The position numbers and the translations under genes were made by a program. Below, piece after piece: positions 8,332-16,212 of a stretch of 29,013 nt of DNA. Below the pieces are notes generated by a model, which saw only the letters and a list, made by a program, of their open reading frames with translations, had not been told where the DNA came from and ran no database searches. Numbering within the stretch: position 1 is the first letter of the stretch; every line of letters starts with the position of its first letter. Source of the stretch: CAZUQA01 sp964622375 (lineage in GTDB: Bacteria; Bacillota_I; Bacilli_A; Erysipelotrichales; Erysipelotrichaceae); NCBI GenBank assembly GCA_964622375.1, contig CAZUQA010000025.1, positions 1-29,013 of the forward strand. Direction: 5' to 3'.

Positions 8332-10167
8332 ATGTTACTAGAAATACAACAAGGAAGTAAGAGTTACGGTGGTGAACTGGTTTTTTCGCAACTGGATTTC
8401 TTCATCAAAGAACAGGAAAAGTTGGCTTTGGTGGGGCGCAACGGAGCCGGGAAAACCACCTTGCTAAAAATAATTACCGGCGCTGAGCAGCTTGACCAGG
8501 GCCATTTGATCAAACCGAAGAACATTGAAATCGGCTATCTGGCCCAACAACAAAATATTCAGGTTGATGCCACTGTGCAGCAGTATTTGCAGACAGCTTT
8601 TAAAGAGCTCTTAATAATCCAGAATAAACTGAAGGATTTAGAACAAAAGCTCAGCCAAGAACATCAAGCCGCCGATTTGCAGGAGTACGCTAAGCTGCAG
8701 ACTCTTTTTCAACAAGGTGATGGCTACAATATCGACTACAAGCTAGCCAATATCTTCACGCGCTTTGGTTTTACCGAAAGTGATTTGTCGCGCGCTTTGG
8801 CGACTTTCTCCGGTGGTCAGAAAACCAAGATTGCCTTTGTTCACTTATTGCTAAAAGAGCCGGATATTTTGTTGCTGGATGAACCAACCAATCACTTAGA
8901 TTTACCGACCATCCAATGGTTGGAAGAGTACTTAAGAAAGTACCCTAAAGCTTTGATCATTGTCTCACATGACCGTTATTTCATCGACCATATCTGTAAT
9001 GTGACTTACGAGCTCGAACTGGGTCAAGGTTGGCGGTATGGCGGTAACTACAGTTTTTTTCAAGCCAGTAAAAAGCTGAGATTGGAACAAGAAAAGAAAG
9101 CTTATAAGAACCAACAGGAAGAGATTGCCCGGCTACAAGCCCTAATCGAAAAGTTTCGTTATAAAAAGAACAAAGCGGCTTTTGCCCAATCAAAGATCTC
9201 TTATCTAGATAAGATGGAGAAAATTGAATTGAGTAAAACCGACCAAAAGACTTTTAAAGCGGACTTCGTCAACAGTGTCAAGGGCGGAAAAACTGTCTGC
9301 GTTTTAGAAAACTATACCATTGGTTACCAACAAGCTTTAGCCACCGTCAACTTGAGTATTACCAGCGGGCAACGCTTAGGCGTTATCGGACCTAACGGTT
9401 GTGGTAAGTCGACTTTACTAAAATCGCTGGCCAATAGAATCCCAAGTCTTTCCGGGGCCAAATATCTGGGCCATCAAATCAGCATCGGCTATTTTGACCA
9501 AGAGCTGGCTCTCATTGACAACGATAATGATGTCATTACCGAGCTCTGGGCAAATTATCCGCAAATGACAAAAACCGAAATTCGTACTATGCTGGGCCGC
9601 TTTCTTTTTGGCCAAGATGAGGTTTTTAAAAGCGTTAAGGTGCTGAGTGGCGGTGAGAAAGTCCGTTTAGCTTTTGCGAAGTTGATGTTACGCCAAGATA
9701 ATTTCCTAGTTCTGGATGAACCGACCAATCATCTGGATATTTTATCCCGGGAAGCTTTGGAAGAAGCGTTGTTGAAATATCAAGGCACTTTACTTTTTGT
9801 TTCTCACGATCGTTACTTTATTGATAAACTGGCAGACAGCTTATTGGTTTACGAGAATGCTAACTTCGTTTACTATCCCTTGACTTATCAGGAGTATTTG
9901 GCCAAAGATCGCCAAAAAGAAGTTCGGGATGACACTCCAACTGTTAAAGAGGAAAAACCCCAGCCTTCAATCAATCCGGAAAAACAGCTAAAGAGATTGG
10001 AAAAAGAAATAACCAAAGCTGAAGAGAAGTTAGCGACTCTCCAAGAAGCTTTGTATCAGGAAGAGTACTATAGTGACTTTATCAAAGCATCTGAGCTACA
10101 AGAGGAAATTGATGCGGCAAGTGACAAGTTGCAAAGTCTGTTAGAGCAGTGGGAACAACTGCAATGA
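8332..10167 (+). CDS. ABC-F family ATPase (YdiF/Uup type)
   Basis: A 611 aa soluble protein with two ABC domains and no membrane segment. ABC-F proteins bind the ribosomal E site and act in translation quality control or antibiotic protection. The first Walker A is GRNGAGKTT near residue 35 with signature FSGGQKTKIAF; the second is GPNGCGKST near residue 353 with signature LSGGEKVRLAF. Both Walker B motifs read LLDEPTNHLD or VLDEPTNHLD. A linker (P-site tether region) lies between the domains. The C-terminus (~540-611) is a predicted coiled coil rich in Lys/Glu. AGAGG at 8321-8325 precedes ATG 8332, 3 nt after the previous stop. A housekeeping role is more likely than resistance, but this cannot be settled here. 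Confidence 0.92.
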   Translation: MLLEIQQGSKSYGGELVFSQLDFFIKEQEKLALVGRNGAGKTTLLKIITGAEQLDQGHLIKPKNIEIGYLAQQQNIQVDATVQQYLQTAFKELLIIQNKLKDLEQKLSQEHQAADLQEYAKLQTLFQQGDGYNIDYKLANIFTRFGFTESDLSRALATFSGGQKTKIAFVHLLLKEPDILLLDEPTNHLDLPTIQWLEEYLRKYPKALIIVSHDRYFIDHICNVTYELELGQGWRYGGNYSFFQASKKLRLEQEKKAYKNQQEEIARLQALIEKFRYKKNKAAFAQSKISYLDKMEKIELSKTDQKTFKADFVNSVKGGKTVCVLENYTIGYQQALATVNLSITSGQRLGVIGPNGCGKSTLLKSLANRIPSLSGAKYLGHQISIGYFDQELALIDNDNDVITELWANYPQMTKTEIRTMLGRFLFGQDEVFKSVKVLSGGEKVRLAFAKLMLRQDNFLVLDEPTNHLDILSREALEEALLKYQGTLLFVSHDRYFIDKLADSLLVYENANFVYYPLTYQEYLAKDRQKEVRDDTPTVKEEKPQPSINPEKQLKRLEKEITKAEEKLATLQEALYQEEYYSDFIKASELQEEIDAASDKLQSLLEQWEQLQ

Positions 10168-10190
10168 TTTAGGCAAGCAACTATAATTTG

Positions 10191-10219
10191 TGATAAAATA
10201 TTGTTGGTAAAAAAAGGAG
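10191..10219 (+). promoter_or_regulatory. Probable extended -10 promoter and RBS for phosphofructokinase
   Basis: TGATAAAAT at 10191-10199 fits an extended -10 box, with a second candidate TATAAT at 10182-10187. Neither has a good -35 box. AAGGAG at 10214-10219 is 9 nt before the start codon. Confidence 0.45.
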
Positions 10220-10228
10220 AAAAGTTAT

Positions 10229-11431
10229 ATGGGAAACTGTTTAGTAGCACAATCAGGAGGACCTTCCTCGGTAATCAATGCCACTATCGCCGGCATAGTA
10301 AAAGCTAACCAATTGAATCCTCTCTACAAGAAAGTTTATGGCGGCTTACACGGTATTGAAGGCATTTTAAAAGAAATGTTAGTTGACTTAACTGACATGT
10401 CAAGTGAAGAAAACCGGATCTTAAGACAAACTCCGGCTTCGGCTTTGGGCTCTTGTCGCTATAAGCTAAAAAGAGATAATATTGCGGATTTTGAAAAACT
10501 ATTTGCCGTATTGGATAAATACGAAATTGATACGATGTTTTACACCGGGGGCAATGACTCGATGGACACGGTATTTGCCTTGAGTGAATATGCCGAAAAA
10601 CATGGAATAAAAAATCACCGTTTTGTCGGTTGTCCCAAGACTATTGACAATGATTTGGTAGAAACCGACCACTGCCCGGGTTTTGGTTCGGCTGCTAAGT
10701 TCATCAATATCACAGTAAATACCACGTGGCTGGACTATAACGTCTATACCCGGGAAGAAGTATTCATTGTTGAAACTATGGGCCGCGATGCCGGTTGGTT
10801 AGCAGCTTCAAGCTGTCTCAGCGGTAAAGTTGACATTCTGTTGTTGCCGGAAGTTCCTTTTGACAAAGCCGCTTTCTTAAGTAAAGTTAAGGAAATCGTC
10901 AAAGCTAATAATAAGTGCTTTATCGTGGTTTCCGAAGGGGTGCGCTACCCGGATGGCGAGTATTTAGCTGCCGGTGAGGCGAAAAATGACGGTTTCGGTC
11001 ATGCGGTGTTAGGCGGTGCCGGTAATGCCCTCAAGAGCATGATTTTGGACAACGGAGTTGCCAGTCGAGCGAAAGTACAGGATCTATCGACAGCCCAAAG
11101 GTGCGCTATCCATGCCCAATCATTGACCGATGTGGAAGAGAGTTTCAATTTGGGGATGTCAGCCCATATGCGCTCCGGTGATCCGGCTTTTAGCGGCTAT
11201 ATGGTAGCTACCAGACGTGGCCCGGGTGCGACCTACAATGTCGAGTATTTTGCGGTGGAAGCCAGCAAAGTGGCCAACCATGTTAAAAAGTTCCCGGCAG
11301 CCTGGATTCTTCCGGATATGGCCGGTATTACGGCGGAAGCCTTGGCTTATATTAAACCCTTGATAATTGGGGAACCGACTTTGATTTATAAAGACGGACT
11401 CCCGGTCTATGTATCACCCTATTACAAATGA
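10229..11431 (+). CDS. pfp: Pyrophosphate-dependent 6-phosphofructokinase
   Basis: A glycolytic enzyme converting fructose 6-phosphate to the 1,6-bisphosphate, 400 aa. Two positions separate PPi from ATP enzymes. The phosphoryl-donor loop reads GGNDS with Asp110 where ATP enzymes have Gly, and the catalytic loop reads PKTIDND with Lys137 where ATP enzymes have Gly. Both choices fit the PPi-dependent type, which works reversibly and saves ATP. The N-terminus QSGGPSSVINATIAG is also typical. The start is ATG 10229 after AAGGAG. A hairpin with a T-run follows, so the gene probably forms its own transcript with some read-through into the MFS gene. Confidence 0.92.
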   Translation: MGNCLVAQSGGPSSVINATIAGIVKANQLNPLYKKVYGGLHGIEGILKEMLVDLTDMSSEENRILRQTPASALGSCRYKLKRDNIADFEKLFAVLDKYEIDTMFYTGGNDSMDTVFALSEYAEKHGIKNHRFVGCPKTIDNDLVETDHCPGFGSAAKFINITVNTTWLDYNVYTREEVFIVETMGRDAGWLAASSCLSGKVDILLLPEVPFDKAAFLSKVKEIVKANNKCFIVVSEGVRYPDGEYLAAGEAKNDGFGHAVLGGAGNALKSMILDNGVASRAKVQDLSTAQRCAIHAQSLTDVEESFNLGMSAHMRSGDPAFSGYMVATRRGPGATYNVEYFAVEASKVANHVKKFPAAWILPDMAGITAEALAYIKPLIIGEPTLIYKDGLPVYVSPYYK

Positions 11432-11436
11432 TTATT

Positions 11437-11465
11437 AGGTGCCGCTTAGACGGCCCTTCTTTTTT
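11437..11465 (+). terminator. Terminator-like hairpin between pfp and the MFS gene
   Basis: GG-t-GCCG pairs with CGGC-CC around the loop CTTAGA, followed by TTCTTTTTT. The T-run runs directly into the ATG of the MFS gene at 11466. It looks like an intrinsic terminator for pfp and may limit expression of the downstream gene. Confidence 0.6.
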
Positions 11466-12707
11466 ATGAAAAAATTGCGAATAAATAAAGATAACTACTA
11501 CTATAATAATATCTCAGCCATACTAGGCACTGTCATGGTCGGCTTACTGACCATCCTTTCTAACTACGCCAAAAGACTGGGGGCCAGTGATTTTCATTTT
11601 ACTTTACTGCAGTCACTTCCGGCTTTGGTCGCTTTTTGTGTCTTAATACCGGGTGGTTACTTGGTTGACAAAGCTAAGAATAAAATTGCCGTCGCCGTGA
11701 TTGTGGCTTTAGTTTCGCGTTTATTTTTGTTGCTTTTTGCTTTAGTGCCTTTGCTACCGCAAGAAATGCAAGCTCTTACTTTAGTTATCTTAGTCGGTCT
11801 GCGCCATGCTCCGGAAGGGCTTTGGACCGTGGCTTATCAATCGATAGTATCCGATGTTTTTCCCTACAGTGAATTAGCCCAAGTGATGAGTATCCGTAAC
11901 CGGATCGCCAACATTGCCCAACTGGCTTGCATCATCGTCTTGTCGCAAGTGATGTCCTATCTCAACGGCACTGACTATGATATGGTCAGCGCTTTGCAAA
12001 TCGTCTTTGTCGTAGCGGCGGTTTTTGGGATTTGGGAAATTCTCTACTATAAGAAACTTCAACCACGGAAAGAGCATATCCAAACCGAGCACAGCTTCTT
12101 GGGAAATCTTAAAGAAGTCGCAAAGAAATTACCGCAACAACATCGCTACCTGACTTACTGTATTACCGTCTTACCTTTCTATATGGCGTGGTTATTTCCA
12201 CCGGCTTTGTTTAACATCGTCACTTTTAGCGTTTTTAAAGCCGATGAAAAGTGGATGACCTATATGAGTATCGTGCACACGCTGTCAGCACTAATCGGTT
12301 TAGCGCTCTGGCGTCGTATTATCGAGAAGAAAGGCAATAGTGTGTCTTTACTGTGGGCGGTCATCAGTATGAGTTTCTCACCCTTAATCTATGCCTTTGC
12401 TCCCGATATCTTAGTGTTAACCATTTTAATGGTAGTACCGGGTTTTGCGACCGCCGGTATCAACCTGTTATTTTTTAATTTATTAATTGAAATGAGCCCC
12501 CAAAAACAGAAAACGACCTACATGGCTTTCTTTACCTCTTTGGTCAATTTGATTACTTTTGTCATGCCTTTGACTTGTGCTTTCTTAATGGACTATTTAA
12601 ATACCCAAGAGTTGCTATTGATCGCTTTTGCCATTCGTTTGGTGGCCGGAGTTTGGGTAGCAGCCCGCCACAAACAACTGAGCTTGAAAGAGAATCTGGC
12701 GGAGTAA
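11466..12707 (+). CDS. Major facilitator superfamily (MFS) transporter
   Basis: A 413 aa integral membrane protein with about 10-12 hydrophobic segments. An MFS-like loop PGGYLVDKAKNKIAVA follows the second segment. The substrate cannot be told from the sequence. ATG 11466 (MKKLRINKDN) is the likely start; GTG 11439 in frame would put the terminator stem inside the coding region and encode an odd PLRRPFFF leader. No ribosome binding site precedes ATG 11466, because the T-run of the hairpin touches it. Expression could come from read-through of pfp or from an unseen signal. Confidence 0.85.
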   Translation: MKKLRINKDNYYYNNISAILGTVMVGLLTILSNYAKRLGASDFHFTLLQSLPALVAFCVLIPGGYLVDKAKNKIAVAVIVALVSRLFLLLFALVPLLPQEMQALTLVILVGLRHAPEGLWTVAYQSIVSDVFPYSELAQVMSIRNRIANIAQLACIIVLSQVMSYLNGTDYDMVSALQIVFVVAAVFGIWEILYYKKLQPRKEHIQTEHSFLGNLKEVAKKLPQQHRYLTYCITVLPFYMAWLFPPALFNIVTFSVFKADEKWMTYMSIVHTLSALIGLALWRRIIEKKGNSVSLLWAVISMSFSPLIYAFAPDILVLTILMVVPGFATAGINLLFFNLLIEMSPQKQKTTYMAFFTSLVNLITFVMPLTCAFLMDYLNTQELLLIAFAIRLVAGVWVAARHKQLSLKENLAE

Positions 12708-12759
12708 GTCGGGCATAAGGTTATTATAGCCTTACAACAAGCAGGGAATTTTTACTGAG

Positions 12760-12786
12760 GCAGCAGAAATTGGACTGCTTTTTTCT
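12760..12786 (+). terminator. Intrinsic terminator after the MFS gene
   Basis: AGCAG (12762-12766) pairs with CTGCT (12775-12779) across an 8-nt loop, followed by TTTTT. A second small inverted repeat, TAAGG/CCTTA, lies about 30 nt upstream. Confidence 0.5.
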
Positions 12787-12804
12787 TGGTTATAAGCAAA
12801 ATAT

Positions 12805-12834
12805 TTGACAAAAAAACGCCAGCAATAAGATAAT
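12805..12834 (+). promoter_or_regulatory. Strong vegetative promoter upstream of the small protein gene
   Basis: A perfect TTGACA at 12805-12810 and GATAAT at 12829-12834 are separated by 18 nt. It is one of the best promoter matches in the window and leads into a ~95 nt leader. Confidence 0.65.
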
Positions 12835-12850
12835 AATAATCCAACCAAAA

Positions 12851-12888
12851 TTCCCCATTGTACTAAATGCCATAGAATACATGGGGAA
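12851..12888 (+). promoter_or_regulatory. Inverted repeat in the leader of the small protein gene
   Basis: TTCCCCAT (12851-12858) and ATGGGGAA (12881-12888) are perfect complements. Allowing one bulged T, the stem extends to 11 pairs (TTCCCCA-t-TGTA with TACATGGGGAA) around a 15-nt loop. It starts a few nt after the expected +1, so it could be an operator or a 5' RNA hairpin. No T-run follows, so it is not a terminator. Confidence 0.5.
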
Positions 12889-12936
12889 CTAAGGTATCTC
12901 AGCATTTTGCTGTAATAAAATTGTATAGGAGATTAT

Positions 12937-13254
12937 ATGAAACAAAGAAAACTCACATTTTCGGAAAGACGAAAAATAATCGAATATCTATTTGAGCTTG
13001 CCAGAAAACAAGAATTTCAAGAGAACAATTTTTATGTCAGAGAAAGAAACAGTAGTTATTCAGAAAAGCGGCTAACAGATATTCTCGATTCAGCTATCAG
13101 CATCTTGAGCGAGGAATCCAAGCGGATTATAGTCAATGATTTCAAGATTAGGACTAATAAATCCTGGTGGCAATATTTCTATGCTCGGACTACCTATTAC
13201 CGGCTAAAAGATAAAGCGACCATGGAATTTCTCAACTATCTAAAAAAAGGCTAA
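12937..13254 (+). CDS. Small basic protein of unknown function
   Basis: A 105 aa charged protein, predicted mostly helical, with no signal peptide or membrane segment. The C-terminal half has a compact aromatic motif, WWQYFYARTTYYRLKDKA, then EFLNYL. I associate that arrangement loosely with small Firmicutes and mycoplasma proteins of the MG284/MPN403 kind and with ArpU-like regulators, but cannot confirm it. The start is ATG 12937 after AGGAG. It has its own strong promoter, a hairpin leader and a terminator, so it is a single-gene unit. It is well separated from the surface-polymer genes. A nucleic-acid-binding role is only a guess. Confidence 0.75.
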   Translation: MKQRKLTFSERRKIIEYLFELARKQEFQENNFYVRERNSSYSEKRLTDILDSAISILSEESKRIIVNDFKIRTNKSWWQYFYARTTYYRLKDKATMEFLNYLKKG

Positions 13255-13277
13255 ACAATCCAGGCGATTGTTTTTTC
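13254..13277 (+). terminator. Intrinsic terminator after the small protein gene
   Basis: AACAATC (13254-13260) pairs with GATTGTT (13266-13272) around a 5-nt loop, followed by T residues to 13276. It begins within the stop codon of the small protein gene. Confidence 0.75.
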
Positions 13278-13368
13278 TTATTTGAAGCAGTCAAATGGTC
13301 AAGTAAGAATTTATGGCAATGTTTTATTGGCTCATTGACCGATTTGTCTTTAATCACTGTTGTTAATT

Positions 13369-13377
13369 TGCTATAAT
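13369..13377 (+). promoter_or_regulatory. Extended -10 promoter of the HAD-tagD-ptsI operon
   Basis: TGCTATAAT is a perfect extended -10 box; no good -35 box is visible. The expected +1 is near 13384, next to the ATG at 13385, which predicts a leaderless or near-leaderless transcript. Confidence 0.6.
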
Positions 13378-13384
13378 GAATTAC

Positions 13385-14026
13385 ATGACGAAAGACTTTA
13401 TATTTGATCTCGATGGGGTAATCTTGGACACTGAGGTCCAATGGAAAACAATGTGGTTTGACTTCTTGAATAATAATGGTTTTCCTTTTACCGAAGCGGA
13501 TTATCAGCGTTTTCCCGGTGGCAACTGGCCGATTTTTTATCAAGAATTGAGCAAATTGTACCCCGGGTTTTATCGCAGCATCGATGAAATGCGGGCGGCT
13601 TATCGTGAGTATTTTAAGGATTACAAAATCGATTATGTCGCTTTAGCTTTTCCCCATGTCAAAGACTTGGTTTGTGCTTTAAAACAGCGGGGTTATCGCT
13701 TAGTCATCGCTTCCAGTTCTAACTACCAACATATTGAAAATGTTACCAGCGCCTTAGCAATCAAAGAATACTTTGCTTTCTTTGTCAGTGGCTATGACTT
13801 TAAACAGAGTAAACCCCATCCGGAGATTTATTTATATACGGCTACTCGACTAAACTCCCGACCGGAAGACTGTTGGGTACTGGAAGATTCAACTTATGGC
13901 ATTATGTCAGCGAAAGCGGCTAATATGCGAGTTATTGCCAGACGCGATGAGCGTTTTGGTTATGATCAAAGCAGCGCCGACTATTTTGTGGATGATCTGC
14001 TTGAGGTATTGGAGATTGTCGACTAA
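13385..14026 (+). CDS. HAD-superfamily hydrolase (phosphatase/phosphoglucomutase-like)
   Basis: A 213 aa cytosolic HAD enzyme with all four motifs: the DLDG loop with nucleophile Asp8 and acid/base Asp10, motif II ASSSN, motif III Lys in SKPHPEIY, and motif IV EDSTYG. A helical cap lies between motifs I and II. This matches the beta-phosphoglucomutase/phosphatase branch; the substrate cannot be read. ATG 13385 was chosen because the ATG at 13376 overlaps the -10 box and would lie upstream of the transcription start. There is no Shine-Dalgarno sequence. The next gene, tagD, starts 1 nt after its stop, so the two are coupled and the substrate could be a sugar or polyol phosphate. Confidence 0.85.
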   Translation: MTKDFIFDLDGVILDTEVQWKTMWFDFLNNNGFPFTEADYQRFPGGNWPIFYQELSKLYPGFYRSIDEMRAAYREYFKDYKIDYVALAFPHVKDLVCALKQRGYRLVIASSSNYQHIENVTSALAIKEYFAFFVSGYDFKQSKPHPEIYLYTATRLNSRPEDCWVLEDSTYGIMSAKAANMRVIARRDERFGYDQSSADYFVDDLLEVLEIVD

Positions 14027-14027
14027 G

Positions 14028-14447
14028 ATGAAAGACGGGAAAAAAGTAGTGTTGACCTATGGAACTTTTGATATGTTGCATTACGGTCATATCCGCATAC
14101 TAAAAAGAGCCAAGGCCTTGGGCGACTACTTAATTGTCGGTTTAAGTAATGACGCTTTTGTCCGGGAGAAAAACAAACAGTGTTACTTTACCTATGAATT
14201 TCGCAAAGAAATGTTAGAAGCCATAAAATATGTCGATTTGGTAATTGAAGAGAGCGATTGGAATCAAAAGATTCCAAATGTCTTACAATACCAGGTCGAT
14301 GTTTTTACTATCGGCGATGATTGGGCCGGGGAATTTGATTATTTAAAGGAATATTGTGAAGCGGTTTATTTACCACGCACTGTTGGTATTTCCACTTCGC
14401 AGATGAAAGATGATTTTAATTTACAGGAGCTGAAAAAAGGAGAATAG
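14028..14447 (+). CDS. tagD: Glycerol-3-phosphate cytidylyltransferase
   Basis: Makes CDP-glycerol from CTP and glycerol 3-phosphate for wall teichoic acid or related polymers. The 139 aa length is close to TagD/TarD (~130 aa). The nucleotide-binding motif YGTFDMLHYGH has the HxGH pair at His18 and His21. Further family blocks are the GDDWAGEFD region and the C-terminal PRTVGISTSQMK. Start ATG 14028 gives MKDGKKVVLTYG. It sits between the HAD gene (1 nt gap) and ptsI (2 nt gap). Together with tarI, tarJ and the CDP-polyol phosphotransferase ~11 kb downstream, it suggests the cell can make both CDP-glycerol and CDP-ribitol. Confidence 0.92.
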   Translation: MKDGKKVVLTYGTFDMLHYGHIRILKRAKALGDYLIVGLSNDAFVREKNKQCYFTYEFRKEMLEAIKYVDLVIEESDWNQKIPNVLQYQVDVFTIGDDWAGEFDYLKEYCEAVYLPRTVGISTSQMKDDFNLQELKKGE

Positions 14448-14449
14448 CC

Positions 14450-16165
14450 ATGTACAAAGGTATAGCTGTTAGTGAAGGGATAGTAATCTCCAAAGTCTTT
14501 AAACTGGAACATCCCAAAGTGGAGGTTATCAAACAAGAGAATGTTGATGGCCCAAGTGAGTTAGTCCGTTATCAACAAGCGATAGTCAAAGCTTGCGCCG
14601 ACATCGAAATGATCAAAAGTAAAGCCGTCGGTAAACTATCAGAAGAAGAGCTAGCGATTTTTGATGCCCATCTGATGGTAGCTAACGACCCGGATTTCAT
14701 TGCTCAAGTTGAAGCTATGGTCAGCGAGAGGGCAGTCAATGTAGAATATGCCCTGGATGAGGTAGCTAAGAGTTTTATCAGCATCTTTGAAAGTATGGAT
14801 GATGAGTATATGCGCGAGCGGGCTGCCGATATTAAAGATGTTTCTTATCGTTTATTGTGTCATCTGTTGGGGGTAGCTGCTACCGACTTGACTTTGATAA
14901 ATCATGAGTGTGTTATCGTCGCCCATGACCTGACACCCAGCGATACGGCGCAACTGGATCGTCAGTTCACTAAAGGTTTTGCGACGGAAATCGGGGGAAG
15001 AACTTCCCACTCCGCCATTATGGCGCGTTCCATGGAAATACCGGCTGTCGTCGGTTGTGGCACTTTGTTGGCTGATTGTAAAACCGATGATGTGATTGTC
15101 TTGGATGCTATTGCCGGGGAAATAATCTTCAATCCGACAGCGGAAGAGATAGCGGAATACCAAAGGAAAGCGGAAGTTTTTGCCAGCGAAAAAGAGAGTC
15201 TGAAAGTTCTAAAAGATCAAGTATCAAGAACCAAAGACGGTCGCCAAGTGGAACTGGTAGGAAATATCGGTAACCCCCAAGATGCCATTGGTGTCTTAGA
15301 TAATGGCGGCGAAGGCGTGGGTCTGTATCGCACGGAGTTTTTATACATGGATGCTTCGGCGCTTCCAACGGAAGAAGAACAATTTATCGCCTATAAAACT
15401 GTTCTGGAAAGCATGGCCGGTAAACCGGTAGTAGTTAGAACCTTAGACATCGGCGGTGACAAAGAGTTGCCATATTTGCCTTTCCCGAAAGAGATGAATC
15501 CTTTTTTAGGTTATCGGGCCATCCGTTTATGCTTGGATCGTACTGATATCTTTCGTACCCAATTGCGGGCTTTAATCAGAGCTGCCAGCTTCGGTCGACT
15601 TTGTATCATGTTTCCGATGATTGCCACCCTCGACGAATTTAGAGATGCCAAAGCTCTCTACAACCAAGAAAAAGCTAACTTAAGCGCAGCCGGCTATGAA
15701 ATCGCTGACAACATTGAAGTGGGGATGATGGTCGAAATACCGGCAGCTGCCGTTTTAGCTGATCAATTTGCTTTGGAAGCTGACTTTTTCTCAATTGGGA
15801 CCAATGACTTAATTCAATACTCGATGGCTGCTGATCGCATGAGCGAAAAAGTAGCCTATTTATACCAACCCTATAACCCGGCAATCTTACGTTTGATAAA
15901 AATGACGATTGATGGTGCGCACCATGAAGGAAAATGGTGTGGTATGTGTGGCGAAATGGCCGGAGAACCTTGGGCTTTACCGCTGTTGTTAGGTTTAGGT
16001 CTGGATGAATTTTCCATGTCGGCATCAGCCATCTTGAAAGCCCGGAAAATCATCGGCGAACTAGATTTCACGGCCGCCCAAGCTTTGGCGGAAAAAGCCT
16101 TAAAATGCGGTAACAGTGCCGAGGTCATCGCCTTAGTTGAAAAAGAAAGCGGCATTAAGTTCTAA
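14450..16165 (+). CDS. ptsI: PTS enzyme I (phosphoenolpyruvate-protein phosphotransferase)
   Basis: Enzyme I takes phosphate from PEP on a histidine and passes it to HPr, driving sugar uptake by the PTS. The 571 aa length is standard. The phosphorylated His187 lies in GGRTSHSAIMAR. The PEP-binding barrel has GLYRTEFLYMD, the block IGTNDLIQY, and the C-terminal MCGEMAGEP with its catalytic Cys. The start is ATG 14450 after AAGGAG, 2 nt after tagD. No ptsH or sugar permease is nearby, so its partners must be encoded elsewhere. Its position next to surface-polymer genes is unusual and may reflect only operon shuffling. Confidence 0.95.
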   Translation: MYKGIAVSEGIVISKVFKLEHPKVEVIKQENVDGPSELVRYQQAIVKACADIEMIKSKAVGKLSEEELAIFDAHLMVANDPDFIAQVEAMVSERAVNVEYALDEVAKSFISIFESMDDEYMRERAADIKDVSYRLLCHLLGVAATDLTLINHECVIVAHDLTPSDTAQLDRQFTKGFATEIGGRTSHSAIMARSMEIPAVVGCGTLLADCKTDDVIVLDAIAGEIIFNPTAEEIAEYQRKAEVFASEKESLKVLKDQVSRTKDGRQVELVGNIGNPQDAIGVLDNGGEGVGLYRTEFLYMDASALPTEEEQFIAYKTVLESMAGKPVVVRTLDIGGDKELPYLPFPKEMNPFLGYRAIRLCLDRTDIFRTQLRALIRAASFGRLCIMFPMIATLDEFRDAKALYNQEKANLSAAGYEIADNIEVGMMVEIPAAAVLADQFALEADFFSIGTNDLIQYSMAADRMSEKVAYLYQPYNPAILRLIKMTIDGAHHEGKWCGMCGEMAGEPWALPLLLGLGLDEFSMSASAILKARKIIGELDFTAAQALAEKALKCGNSAEVIALVEKESGIKF

Positions 16166-16187
16166 ATAAAACGGGTAGTTGAAAAGC

Positions 16188-16203
16188 GACCGCAATTGCG
16201 GTC
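16188..16203. promoter_or_regulatory. Perfect 16-bp palindrome before the flippase gene
   Basis: GACCGCAATTGCGGTC is fully self-complementary and lies in the 47-nt gap between ptsI and the flippase gene, ending 9 nt before the ATG. No T-run follows, so it is a poor terminator. It could be a repressor site or an RNA hairpin near the ribosome site. No other copy was noticed in the window. Confidence 0.5.
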
Positions 16204-16212
16204 TAAAAGTTT

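Noticed and set aside
8332..10167. ABC exporter partner for the surface polymer
   Set aside because: Two ABC domains in one chain without membrane segments and with LDEPTNHLD motifs mark an ABC-F ribosome factor, not TarGH.
13896..14027. Extended N-terminus for tagD starting at 13896
   Set aside because: It would overlap the HAD gene by 131 nt; the conserved protein begins at MKDGKKVVLTYG (14028) next to the HAD stop.
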